In this document: piece after piece, positions 15,241 through 23,600 of the stretch | How the letters are laid out: each line of letters opens with the position of its first letter | How positions within the stretch are numbered: position 1 is the first letter of the stretch | Source of the DNA: Rhodoferax sp. | GTDB lineage: Bacteria; Pseudomonadota; Gammaproteobacteria; Burkholderiales; Burkholderiaceae_C | Reading direction: 5' to 3' | Length of the DNA: 64,000 nucleotides | NCBI GenBank assembly: GCA_024235935.1 | Contig: JACKLL010000010.1 | Span: 62,001-126,000 of the forward strand | The notes under the pieces: model-generated | The model's input: only the letters and a program-made list of their open reading frames with translations | Told to the model about the DNA's origin: nothing | Databases searched by the model: none | Made by a program: the position numbers and the translations under genes

Positions 15241-17832
15241 CTAAACGTCGATATTCCCCGCCCGCAGCGCATTCGTCTCAATGAAATCCCGCCGAGGCTC
15301 CACCTCGTCCCCCATCAGCATCGTGAACACCCGATCGGCCTCGATCGCGTCATCGATCTGCACACGCAGCAGGCGACGCACGGTCGGGTCCATCGTGGTT
15401 TCCCACAGCTGCATCGGGTTCATCTCGCCCAGGCCCTTGTAGCGCTGGCGTGCGGTGGCGCTTTCGGCTTGCGTGATGAGCCAGGCCATGGCCTCGCGGA
15501 AGTCGTTGACCTTGGCTTCCTTCTGGCGTTCGCCTTCACCGCGGGTGACCTTGGCGCCTTCGCTGAGCAGGCCGCGGAAGGTGCTGGCGGCTTCGGCCAG
15601 CGCGGTGTAGTCGGCGCCGTGGACGAAGTCCTGCGTGAGCACGCTGCTCTTGACATTGCCGTGGTGGCGGCGGCTGATGCGCAGGATCGGCTTGTCGGTG
15701 CGCAGGTCGAATTCGCCCTTCACCTCGGCATCGGGCAGCTTGGCCTGCAAGGCAGTGGCGGACTTTTGCGCGTCTTCCAGCGTGTCCAGGTTCAGCGTCA
15801 CGCCATCGGCCACCGAGCGCAGGGCTTCGGCGTCCATGAAGTTCTGCAGCCGGGCAATGACGGCCTGTGCGATCTGGTGCTTGCGCGCCAGCGTGGCCAG
15901 GGTCTCGCCGGTCAGTTCGGTATTGGCGTCACCACCGGTGAACACCGATGCGTTGATGAGTGCAATACGCATCAGGAAGCTGTCGAGCGCGCCAGCGTCT
16001 TTCAGGTACAGCTCTTCCTTGCCGGCCTTGACCTTGTACAGCGGCGGCTGGGCGATGTAGATGTGGCCCCGCTCCACCAGCTCCGGCATCTGCCGGTAGA
16101 AGAAAGTCAGCAGCAGCGTGCGGATGTGGGCGCCGTCGACGTCGGCGTCGGTCATGATGATGATGCGGTGGTAGCGCAACTTGGCAACGTTGAAGTCGTC
16201 GCTGCCGGTGCTGCCACCCGCCTTGCCGATGCCGGTACCCAGTGCGGTGATCAGCGTCAGGATTTCGTTGCTGGTGAGCAGCTTTTCGTAGCGCGCTTTC
16301 TCCACGTTCAGGATCTTGCCGCGCAGCGGCAGGATGGCCTGGAACTTCCGATCACGGCCCTGCTTGGCAGAGCCACCGGCGGAGTCACCCTCGACGATGT
16401 AGATCTCGCACAAGGCGGGGTCCTTCTCCTGGCAGTCGGCCAGTTTGCCGGGCAGGCCCATGCCGTCGAGCACGCCCTTGCGGCGCGTCATGTCACGCGC
16501 CTTGCGGGCCGCCTCACGGGCGCGGGCCGCTTCGATGATCTTGCCGACGATGATCTTGGCGTCGGTCGGACGCTCCTGCAGGTAGTCCCACAGCAGCTTG
16601 CTGACGATGTCTTCCACCGGGCCACGCACCTCGCTGCTGACCAGCTTGTCCTTGGTCTGGCTGCTGAACTTGGGCTCGGGCACCTTGACGCTCAGCACGC
16701 AGCACAGGCCTTCGCGCATGTCGTCACCGGTGACCTCGACCTTGGCCTTCTTGGCCAGTTCGTTGTCGTCGATGTACTTGTTGATGACGCGGGTCATCGC
16801 GGCGCGCAGGCCGGTCAGGTGGGTACCGCCGTCGCGCTGCGGAATGTTGTTGGTGAAGCACAGCACCTGTTCGTTGTAGCCGCTGTTCCATTGCATCGCC
16901 ACTTCGACGCCGATATTGGTGTTCTGGTCGCTTTGGCGGTCGCCCGCAGCGTGGAACACGTTCGGGTTCAGGATGGTCTTGCCCTTGTTGATGAAATCGA
17001 CAAAGCCGCGCACGCCACCGGCACCGGAGAAATCGTCTTCCTTGCCGCTGCGTTCATCCTTGAGCCGGATCTTGACGCCGTTGTTCAGGAAGCTCAGTTC
17101 GCGCAGACGCTTGCTGAGAATCTCGTAGTGGAAATCGGAGTTGGTCTGGAAGATCTCCGTGTCCGGCAGAAAGTGCACCTCAGTGCCGCGCTTCTCGGTC
17201 TCGCCGATGATCTTCATCGGGGAGACCTCGACGCCGTCCACGGTGTCGATGATGCGGTTCTGCACAAAGCCCTTGGAAAACTCCAGCACATGCACCTTGT
17301 GGTCCCGGCGCACGGTCAGGCGCAGCATCTTGCTCAGCGCGTTCACGCAGCTCACACCCACGCCGTGCAGGCCGCCAGAGACCTTGTAGCTGTTCTGGTT
17401 GAACTTGCCGCCGGCGTGCAGTTCGGTCAGCGCAATCTCGGCCGCCGAGCGTTTGGGCTCGTGCTTGTCGTCCATCTTGATGCCGGTCGGGATACCCCGG
17501 CCGTTGTCGACCACACTGATGGAGTTGTCGGAATGGATGGTGACCAGGATGTCGTCGCAATGGCCGGCGAGCGACTCGTCGATCGAGTTGTCGACCACCT
17601 CGAACACCAGGTGGTGCAGTCCGGTGCCGTCGGATGTGTCACCGATGTACATGCCAGGGCGCTTGCGCACCGCTTCCAGGCCTTCGAGGATCTGGATCGA
17701 ACCTTCTCCATACGCCGCAGATGCACCTTCCTGGTTGCTGTCGATCGTCGGCTGGTAGTTGGAACTCTCTTGCCCAGGATCCGATCCCGTATGCGGGGTT
17801 GTCGGTGATTCCGGCTTGTTTTCTGCTGTCAT
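15241..17832 (-). CDS. gyrB: DNA gyrase subunit B
   Basis: GyrB is the ATPase subunit of the type II topoisomerase that introduces negative supercoils, acting with GyrA as A2B2. The GHKL ATPase motifs (EVVDNSIDES, DNGRGIPTG, GGLHGVGVSCVNALS) are followed by the TOPRIM motifs EGDSAGGSAKQGRD and DADVDGAHIRTLL, an insertion of about 165 residues usual for proteobacteria, and the end motif QRYKGLGEMNP. The length is 863 aa. The frame is open to 17904, but ATG 17830-17832 (MTAENKPESP) is chosen because upstream codons overlap a terminator-like hairpin. Its order dnaA-dnaN-gyrB is the ancestral one; recF is absent, as is common in Burkholderiales. Confidence 0.97.
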   Translation of the reverse strand: MTAENKPESPTTPHTGSDPGQESSNYQPTIDSNQEGASAAYGEGSIQILEGLEAVRKRPGMYIGDTSDGTGLHHLVFEVVDNSIDESLAGHCDDILVTIHSDNSISVVDNGRGIPTGIKMDDKHEPKRSAAEIALTELHAGGKFNQNSYKVSGGLHGVGVSCVNALSKMLRLTVRRDHKVHVLEFSKGFVQNRIIDTVDGVEVSPMKIIGETEKRGTEVHFLPDTEIFQTNSDFHYEILSKRLRELSFLNNGVKIRLKDERSGKEDDFSGAGGVRGFVDFINKGKTILNPNVFHAAGDRQSDQNTNIGVEVAMQWNSGYNEQVLCFTNNIPQRDGGTHLTGLRAAMTRVINKYIDDNELAKKAKVEVTGDDMREGLCCVLSVKVPEPKFSSQTKDKLVSSEVRGPVEDIVSKLLWDYLQERPTDAKIIVGKIIEAARAREAARKARDMTRRKGVLDGMGLPGKLADCQEKDPALCEIYIVEGDSAGGSAKQGRDRKFQAILPLRGKILNVEKARYEKLLTSNEILTLITALGTGIGKAGGSTGSDDFNVAKLRYHRIIIMTDADVDGAHIRTLLLTFFYRQMPELVERGHIYIAQPPLYKVKAGKEELYLKDAGALDSFLMRIALINASVFTGGDANTELTGETLATLARKHQIAQAVIARLQNFMDAEALRSVADGVTLNLDTLEDAQKSATALQAKLPDAEVKGEFDLRTDKPILRISRRHHGNVKSSVLTQDFVHGADYTALAEAASTFRGLLSEGAKVTRGEGERQKEAKVNDFREAMAWLITQAESATARQRYKGLGEMNPMQLWETTMDPTVRRLLRVQIDDAIEADRVFTMLMGDEVEPRRDFIETNALRAGNIDV

Positions 17833-17874
17833 ATCTGGCTTTGCTAACGATGATTCCAACGACTCTTGAAACAC

Positions 17875-17899
17875 CAAACCCGCTGGCTGCGCGGGTTTG
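17875..17899 (-). terminator. Stem-loop between dnaN and gyrB
   Basis: CAAACCCGC (17875-17883) and GCGGGTTTG (17891-17899) form a perfect 9-bp stem with a 7-base loop. It lies just after dnaN in the direction of transcription, with a short TGTTT stretch behind it. It may reduce read-through into gyrB. Confidence 0.6.
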
Positions 17900-17932
17900 T
17901 GCATGGGGTGCGACTTTCCGGCTGCAGGCGGA

Positions 17933-19039
17933 CTAGATGCGCATCGGCATCACGACGTACTTGAACGTGTTGTTTTCGGGGATCGTGAACAGCGCCGAGC
18001 TGTTGCCGTCCGACAGCTCCAGCTTGACCATTTCCTGGCTCATGTTGCTCAGCGCATCGATCAGGTAGGTCACGTTGAAGCCGATCTCGATGCTGTCGCC
18101 GCCGTAGTCGATGTCCAGCTCGTCGATGGCTTCTTCCTGTTCGGCATTGTTCGAAGCTACCCGCAGGGAGCCAGGGTCGAGATTCAGCCGAACGCCCTTG
18201 AACTTGTCGCTGGTCAGGATGGCCGTGCGCTGCAGGGTCGCCAGCAAGGCCTGGCGGCCCAGCGTGACGCTGTTCTTGTGGTTCTTGGGGATGACACGGT
18301 TGTAGTCGGGGAACTTGCCCTCGACCAGCTTGGTGACGAATTCCATGCCGCCGAAATCGAAGCGGGCCTGGTTGGACGCGAACTGCATTTCGATCGTGCC
18401 TTCGGCATCGCTGAGCAGGCGCTGCATTTCGATCACGGTCTTGCGCGGGAGAATCACTTCCTGGCGCGGCACCTCGGTCTCGAGGGTGACCGATGCGAAT
18501 GCCAGGCGGTGACCATCGGTGGCCACCAGGCTGAGCTGCTTGCCTTCGGCCACGAACAGGATGCCGTTGAGGTAGTAGCGAATGTCGTGCACCGCCATCG
18601 CAAACGCCACCTGACCCAGCAGATCCTTGAGCGTCTTTTGCGGCACGCTGAACTTCGGCCCGAAACCGGGCGCTTCCTGCACCAGCGGAAAGTCTTCGGC
18701 CGGCAGTGTCTGCAAGGTGAACTTGCTCTTGCCTCCCTTGAGGATGATCTTGTTCTGGCTCGACTCCAGGGCCACCGTCTGGTCCGACGGCATGGTGCGC
18801 AGGATGTCGATCAGCTTGCGGGCACCGATGGTGGTCGTGAAGTTGCCGTTGTCGCCGCCGAGTTCCGCCGATGTGCGGATCTGGATCTCCAGGTCGCTGG
18901 TGGTGAACTGCAAGACGCCATCGGTCTTGCGGATCAGCACATTTGCCAGGATGGGCAAGGTATGTCTGCGCTCCACGATACCCGACACCGATTGCAGGAC
19001 CGACAGCACTTTCTCTTGCGTTGTTTTCAATACGATCAT
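17933..19039 (-). CDS. dnaN: DNA polymerase III beta sliding clamp
   Basis: The 368-aa beta clamp encircles DNA as a dimer and tethers polymerase III. Recognisable features are the start MIVLKTTQEKVLSVLQSV, the motif VERRHTLPILANVL, the repeated clamp folds, and the end FKYVVMPMRI. Standard length. The ATG at 19037-19039 has AAGAGG 5 bases upstream. It is downstream of dnaA on the same strand, separated by 263 bases that look like the replication origin. Confidence 0.98.
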   Translation of the reverse strand: MIVLKTTQEKVLSVLQSVSGIVERRHTLPILANVLIRKTDGVLQFTTSDLEIQIRTSAELGGDNGNFTTTIGARKLIDILRTMPSDQTVALESSQNKIILKGGKSKFTLQTLPAEDFPLVQEAPGFGPKFSVPQKTLKDLLGQVAFAMAVHDIRYYLNGILFVAEGKQLSLVATDGHRLAFASVTLETEVPRQEVILPRKTVIEMQRLLSDAEGTIEMQFASNQARFDFGGMEFVTKLVEGKFPDYNRVIPKNHKNSVTLGRQALLATLQRTAILTSDKFKGVRLNLDPGSLRVASNNAEQEEAIDELDIDYGGDSIEIGFNVTYLIDALSNMSQEMVKLELSDGNSSALFTIPENNTFKYVVMPMRI

Positions 19040-19052
19040 GTCAACCTCTTCT

Positions 19053-19302
19053 TCAATTTATATAAATTCAATTAGTAGTAGTAGGTAAGGGCGGCGGGTC
19101 CCTGTGGAAACACGCATTTTCCCCTTTTTTATCAAGCACTTGGATTGCGTTGATCGGTGTGGGCAAGTGCGCTTCCCCCGCGTACACCGATTGGGCATAA
19201 CTTCGGCGATCGGATCGTCCCTGTGGATAAGTGGCAGGTTGTGCGCAAACTATCCCCAGACTTGTACTTGTTACCAGCTTGTGCATGAAAGGCTTTCGGG
19301 CA
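19053..19302 (-). other. Candidate chromosomal origin (oriC) in the dnaA-dnaN gap
   Basis: Read on the - strand, from dnaA toward dnaN: a degenerate box CTATCCCCA-like at 19250-19258, a perfect DnaA box TTATCCACA at 19230-19222, a box-like TGTGGGCAA complement at 19166-19158, a GTTTCCACA box at 19111-19103, a GC-rich block at 19102-19089, four CTA trinucleotides at 19084-19073 (TAG repeats on the + strand), and an AT-rich tract at 19073-19053 containing TTTATATAAATT. This order (DnaA box, GC block, DnaA-trios, AT-rich unwinding element) is that of the basal unwinding system described for bacterial origins. The region also contains the dnaN leader. Confidence 0.7.
19222..19230 (-). promoter_or_regulatory. 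DnaA box (perfect consensus)
   Basis: TTATCCACA on the - strand, the exact DnaA recognition sequence. It sits inside a repeat TCCCTGTGGA that recurs at the second, weaker box 19103-19111. Confidence 0.85.
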
Positions 19303-20715
19303 TCAGCCCTTGAGGGTCTGCTCGAGCACGTGCAGTTGCTGGTTGAGTTCGCTCAGTTGCTGGCGTTCGCCACCGATCTTGCGCACGGCGTGCAGGACAG
19401 TTGTGTGGTCGCGACCGCCGAACAGCTCGCCGATCTCCGGCAGGCTCTTCTGGGTCAGTTCCTTGGCCAGGTACATGGCAATCTGGCGCGGGCGGGCAAT
19501 GCTGGCCGGCCGCTTCTTGGAATACATGTCCGCGACCTTGATCTTGTAGTAGTCGGCGACCGTCTTCTGGATGTTCTCGACCGAGATCTGGCGGTTCTGG
19601 ATCGACAGCAGGTCGCGCAGGGCTTCGCGGGCCAGCTGGATCGAGATGTCTTTCTGGTTGAAGCGGGAATAGGCCAGGATCTTGCGCAGTGCGCCTTCGA
19701 GCTCGCGCACGTTGGAGCGCACGTTCTTGGCTACGAAGAATGCCACTTCTTCGGGCATCTCGGCGCCTTCGGCGCGGGCCTTGTTGATCAGAATCGCAAC
19801 CCGCATCTCCAGCTCCGGCGGCTCGATGGCGACCGTCAAGCCGGAATCGAAGCGAGACACCAGCCGTTCGTGGATGTCGGTCAAGCCCTTCGGATAGGTG
19901 TCGCTGGTCATCACGATGTGTGACTTCTTGGCCAGCAAGGCCTCGAACGCGTTGAAGAACTCTTCCTGTGTCCGTTCCTTGTTGGCAAAGAACTGCACAT
20001 CGTCAATAAGTAACAAATCGAGCGAGTGGTAGTGGTCCTTGAATTCGTCGAAAGTCTTGCGCTGGTAGGCTTTGACCACATCCGACACGAACTGCTCCGC
20101 ATGGATGTAGAGAATCTTGGATCCAGGCTTGTTGACCAGCAGCCGGTTGCCGATGGCGTGCATCAGGTGGGTCTTGCCCAGACCGACCCCGCCATAGATG
20201 AACAGCGGGTTGTACAGATGCCCTGGCATGTCGGACACGTGCATGGCCGCAGCACGTGCCATGCGGTTGGCCGAACCCTCCACCAGCGTGTCGAAGGTCA
20301 GTCCGGCATTGAGGCGGTTCTTGAGGCCGGCCGGAGCGATGTCCTCCCCCAGATCGGGCGGCTCCTCAACCCGGGCCTTGGCACTATTTGCTGATACCAG
20401 TACCGATTTGGCATTGCTTTCCCGCGCAGCGAGCGCTAACTCGAGGAAGACCGGCTGGCCCACCATCTTCTCCAGTGTGGCGGAGATCCGTGCACTGTAC
20501 TGGGCCCGGATCCAGTCCAGCTTGAAGCGGTTACCCACATAAATCGTGACCCGGGAAAGATCCTCGGCCACGGTTGCGGACAAGGGCTTGATCCAGGTGT
20601 TGAATTGCTGTTCCGGGAGTTCCTGGGCCAGCTGTTCGATGCAGCCATGCCATAGATCACGCGTGGGAGCAGGACCGTGATGCTCGACCCCGGCCCCATG
20701 TTGTTCCTCTGCCAT
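19303..20715 (-). CDS. dnaA: Chromosomal replication initiator DnaA
   Basis: DnaA binds DnaA boxes, melts the origin and loads the helicase. Domain I is at residues about 15-90 (CIEQLAQELPEQQFNTWIKP), domain II is a short linker, domain III is an AAA+ core with Walker A GGVGLGKT from residue 175 and Walker B LLLIDDVQFF, and domain IV ends with the DNA-binding signature FGGRDHTTVLHAVRKI. Full length at 470 aa. The start ATG is at 20713-20715. Two DnaA boxes lie upstream (20732 and 20782), suggesting autoregulation. It is divergent from rpmH, the usual Burkholderiales layout. Confidence 0.98.
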   Translation of the reverse strand: MAEEQHGAGVEHHGPAPTRDLWHGCIEQLAQELPEQQFNTWIKPLSATVAEDLSRVTIYVGNRFKLDWIRAQYSARISATLEKMVGQPVFLELALAARESNAKSVLVSANSAKARVEEPPDLGEDIAPAGLKNRLNAGLTFDTLVEGSANRMARAAAMHVSDMPGHLYNPLFIYGGVGLGKTHLMHAIGNRLLVNKPGSKILYIHAEQFVSDVVKAYQRKTFDEFKDHYHSLDLLLIDDVQFFANKERTQEEFFNAFEALLAKKSHIVMTSDTYPKGLTDIHERLVSRFDSGLTVAIEPPELEMRVAILINKARAEGAEMPEEVAFFVAKNVRSNVRELEGALRKILAYSRFNQKDISIQLAREALRDLLSIQNRQISVENIQKTVADYYKIKVADMYSKKRPASIARPRQIAMYLAKELTQKSLPEIGELFGGRDHTTVLHAVRKIGGERQQLSELNQQLHVLEQTLKG

Positions 20716-20731
20716 TCTTCTTGTTGTTCTC

Positions 20732-20790
20732 TGTGGATATTTGTTATTGCGGGTGCCGGGGCATTCTAATTTATCAAGAATTTATCCACA
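20732..20790. promoter_or_regulatory. DnaA boxes in the dnaA-rpmH divergent region
   Basis: A perfect TTATCCACA at 20782-20790 (+ strand) and a one-mismatch ATATCCACA on the - strand at 20740-20732. AT-rich sequence (TCTAATTTATCAAGAATTTA) lies between them. They are placed to let DnaA repress its own promoter, and could also belong to a bipartite origin with the dnaA-dnaN gap. Confidence 0.7.
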
Positions 20791-20926
20791 ACCCTGAACA
20801 GACCCCTGTGTGGCGCTGTCGGCTTCACGTGACACGCGGAATTCGTCACGCAAAGTCTTGCTGCAGTTGGGAAAAATGGTGATAATCGCGGGTTACCCGT
20901 AAAACGGGCAATCTTAGGATACTGAC

Positions 20927-21061
20927 ATGAAACGCACCTACCAACCTTCCAAAATCCGCCGCGCCCGTACCCATGGTTTCCTGGTTCGCATGAAGACCCG
21001 CGGTGGTCGCGCGGTCATCAACGCCCGCCGCGCCAAAGGCCGCAAGCGTCTGGCTGTCTGA
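20927..21061 (+). CDS. rpmH: 50S ribosomal protein L34
   Basis: A 44-aa, highly basic protein starting MKRTYQPSKIRRARTHGF and ending in RRAKGRKRLAV, the invariant L34 pattern. It is a component of the large ribosomal subunit. It is the first gene of the rpmH-rnpA-yidD-yidC-mnmE series and is divergent from dnaA. Confidence 0.98.
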   Translation: MKRTYQPSKIRRARTHGFLVRMKTRGGRAVINARRAKGRKRLAV

Positions 21062-21100
21062 TTCGTTTCGGACTGACGCGCTTCGGCCGTCTCGACACGT

Positions 21101-21556
21101 GTGGTGCAACGCCTGAAGACGCGCAGCCAGTTTCAGGCTGTGCTGGCAGGTGAGCGTATAGCCAGCACCCCACATTTCGTATTGCATCGCAATGTCCTTC
21201 CAGACATGCGCCGTCCGGGCACCGGGGATCGGCAAGATCCGTCCGCCCGATTGGCCGAAGCGGGGTCAGACCTTGTCTGGCTGGGTGCGATGGTGCCCAA
21301 ACGTTGGGCCAAGCGCGCGGTTACCCGCAATGCGATCAAGCGTCAGATCTACAGCGTGAGTTCCCAGGTTGTTTTCGATGTTCCCGGCGCCGCCCATGTG
21401 GTTCGTCTGCGCTCGGGATTCGATCGCAAGCAATTTGTGAGTGCCAGTTCCGATCGGTTGAAGGATCTGGTTCGCCAGGAACTCCTCCGTTTATTCGGCA
21501 GCATCAAGCCCGCCAGCCGGGCCGTGCCGCACGGCATGCCGGAAGCCGCACCATGA
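21101..21556 (+). CDS. rnpA: Ribonuclease P protein component
   Basis: The protein cofactor of RNase P, which trims the 5' leaders of tRNA precursors. It begins VQRLKTRSQFQAVLAG and contains the RNR-type motif KRAVTRNAIKRQIY. At 151 aa it is slightly longer than many homologues because of a spacer after HRNVLP and an extended C-terminus. The start is GTG at 21101 (or the next GTG at 21104), since the frame is closed by TGA at 21074. Its stop overlaps the yidD start. Confidence 0.94.
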   Translation: MVQRLKTRSQFQAVLAGERIASTPHFVLHRNVLPDMRRPGTGDRQDPSARLAEAGSDLVWLGAMVPKRWAKRAVTRNAIKRQIYSVSSQVVFDVPGAAHVVRLRSGFDRKQFVSASSDRLKDLVRQELLRLFGSIKPASRAVPHGMPEAAP

Positions 21557-21825
21557 TCAAGTCAGCCCTGAAGGGGCTCGTGCGTGGCTATCGCTTGTTG
21601 CTCAGCCCCTGGATCGGCAATTCCTGCCGGTTCGAACCCAGTTGTTCTGCCTATGCCCTGGAGGCGCTGGAGTCTCATGGTGCGGCTGCGGGCAGCTACC
21701 TGACACTGGCCCGCCTGGTGCGATGCCAACCATGGTGTGCTGGCGGTCATGATCCGGTGCCAGCCCAACCTCCCCGTTTGTTTGCGTGCTTGTCCGCGTC
21801 GAATACACCCAAAAAATCCTTATGA
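21553..21825 (+). CDS. yidD: Membrane protein insertion efficiency factor YidD
   Basis: A 90-aa protein with the YidD signature: YRLLLSPWIG, then CRFEPSCSAYALEAL, and a later CQPWCAGGHDPVP. It is a small peripheral inner-membrane protein that assists YidC/Sec-dependent insertion. ATG 21553 overlaps the rnpA stop, and its own TGA overlaps the yidC ATG (ATGA), so translation of all three is coupled. Confidence 0.95.
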   Translation: MIKSALKGLVRGYRLLLSPWIGNSCRFEPSCSAYALEALESHGAAAGSYLTLARLVRCQPWCAGGHDPVPAQPPRLFACLSASNTPKKSL

Positions 21826-23564
21826 ACGATATCCGCCGCACGGTCCTGTGGGTGATCTTTGCCTTTTCCATGATCCTGCTCTGGGACAAATGGCAATTGC
21901 ACAATGGCAACCCGGCAACGTTCCTGCCAACGCCGCACAAGCCGGTGGCAACCCAGCCCGCCAACGGAGCCGTTCCGTCGGCATCCGGTGCGGTTCCCGT
22001 AGCCGGCAGTGCAGCGGTTCCGTCTGCAATCCCCACCGCGACCGGTGGCACAACTGCAGCGGCCCCCGTGGCTGTGGCAGCTGCCAACCAGCCCAAGGGT
22101 GAGCGTGTGGTGGTTCGCACCGACGTGCTCGAACTGACCTTCGATACCGAAGGCGGCTCTCTGATCCGTGCCGAGTTGCTCAAACTCAAGGACACCGTTG
22201 ACCGGACCAAGTCCTTCGTGCTGCTCGATGAAACCGGCAGCCATGTCTATGTGGCGCAATCCGGCCTGATCGGAACGGCCGCGGGTGCCAGCTTTCCGAA
22301 CCACAAGACCTTGATGACGGTCACCGGCGCGCACGACCTGCAAGCGGGTGAGAACGAAATGACCGTCACGTTCACGTCGCCCGATATCGGTGGCGCGGTC
22401 CTGACCAAGACCTACACCATTCGCCGCGGTGCCTACGACATGTCCGTGCGCCATGCCGTCACCAACAACGGCAGCACCGATCTGTCGCCACAGCTGTACC
22501 TGCAACTGGTCCGCGACGGCAACAAGCCAGCCGGCGAGTCGTCTTTCTATTCCACCTTCACCGGCCCGGCGGTCTACACCGAAGCCAAGAAATACCAGAA
22601 GGTGGACTTTGCCAACATCAAAAAGGGCAAGGCGGAGTACGAGAACAGCTCCAGCAATGGCTATATAGCCATGGTGCAGCATTACTTTGCCAGTGCCTGG
22701 ATTCTGCCGGACGGTGTCAAGCGCAGCATCTCGATGGATGCGGTGGACATCGGCTCGCCGGTGCCGGACTGCTGCTACCGCGCGACCATGATCGCGCCGA
22801 TCGAGACCATTTCACCGGGCGCCACCAAGGCGATCGACGCCAAGTTCTTTGCCGGTCCCCAGGAAGAAAAGAAGCTCGAAGCCTTGTCCCCAGGGCTGGA
22901 ACTGGTCAAGGACTATGGCTGGCTGACGATTCTGGCCAAGCCCCTGTACTGGTTGCTCGATAAGATCCACAGCTTCCTTGGCAACTGGGGTTGGTCCATC
23001 ATGGGCCTGGTGCTGCTGCTCAAGATCGCGTTCTACTGGCTCAATGCCAAGGCCTACAGCAGCATGGCCAAGATGAAGGCCATCAATCCGCGCATCACCG
23101 AGATGCGCGAACGCCTGAAGGAAAACCCGCAGCAGATGCAGCAGGAGATGATGAAGATCTACCGCGAGGAAAAGGTCAACCCCATGGGTGGCTGCTTCCC
23201 CATCATGGTCCAGATCCCGGTGTTCATCGCCTTGTACTGGGTGCTTCTGTCCAGCGTCGAGATGCGCAACGCCCCGTGGGCACTGTGGATCCACGACCTG
23301 TCCTCGCCTGACCCTTACTTCATCCTGCCGATCTTCATGACGTTGACCACGCTGCTGCAGACAGCACTGAATCCGGCACCGCCGGATCCGATGCAGGCCA
23401 AGCTGATGTGGTTCATGCCGCTGATCTTCTCGGTGATGTTCTTCTTCTTCCCGGCGGGTCTGGTGCTGTACTGGATCACCAACAACGTGTTGTCGATCGC
23501 ACAGCAGTGGATCATCAATACACGCATGGGTGTTCCGCCGCAGTTCAACTTGCCGAAGTTCTGA
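21822..23564 (+). CDS. yidC: Membrane protein insertase YidC
   Basis: YidC (580 aa) inserts and folds inner-membrane proteins, alone or with SecYEG. It has an N-terminal transmembrane anchor (residues 5-22, VLWVIFAFSMILLW), an Ala/Pro-rich linker, a large periplasmic beta domain, and the conserved C-terminal membrane domain (residues about 355-560) with MGGCFPIMVQIPVFIALYWV and LYWITNNVLSIAQQW. The frame is open from 21786, but ATG 21822 (MNDIRRTVLWV) matches homologues and overlaps the yidD stop. Confidence 0.97.
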   Translation: MNDIRRTVLWVIFAFSMILLWDKWQLHNGNPATFLPTPHKPVATQPANGAVPSASGAVPVAGSAAVPSAIPTATGGTTAAAPVAVAAANQPKGERVVVRTDVLELTFDTEGGSLIRAELLKLKDTVDRTKSFVLLDETGSHVYVAQSGLIGTAAGASFPNHKTLMTVTGAHDLQAGENEMTVTFTSPDIGGAVLTKTYTIRRGAYDMSVRHAVTNNGSTDLSPQLYLQLVRDGNKPAGESSFYSTFTGPAVYTEAKKYQKVDFANIKKGKAEYENSSSNGYIAMVQHYFASAWILPDGVKRSISMDAVDIGSPVPDCCYRATMIAPIETISPGATKAIDAKFFAGPQEEKKLEALSPGLELVKDYGWLTILAKPLYWLLDKIHSFLGNWGWSIMGLVLLLKIAFYWLNAKAYSSMAKMKAINPRITEMRERLKENPQQMQQEMMKIYREEKVNPMGGCFPIMVQIPVFIALYWVLLSSVEMRNAPWALWIHDLSSPDPYFILPIFMTLTTLLQTALNPAPPDPMQAKLMWFMPLIFSVMFFFFPAGLVLYWITNNVLSIAQQWIINTRMGVPPQFNLPKF

Positions 23565-23600
23565 CCCGCCGGCGCCCGCAAGGGCGTTGAGCGACCCGCC

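Noticed and set aside
15199..17808. Open frame of 869 codons on the + strand
   Set aside because: It lies entirely antisense to gyrB, has low-complexity Val/Gln/His-rich content and no known domain. It is a shadow caused by high GC at third codon positions.
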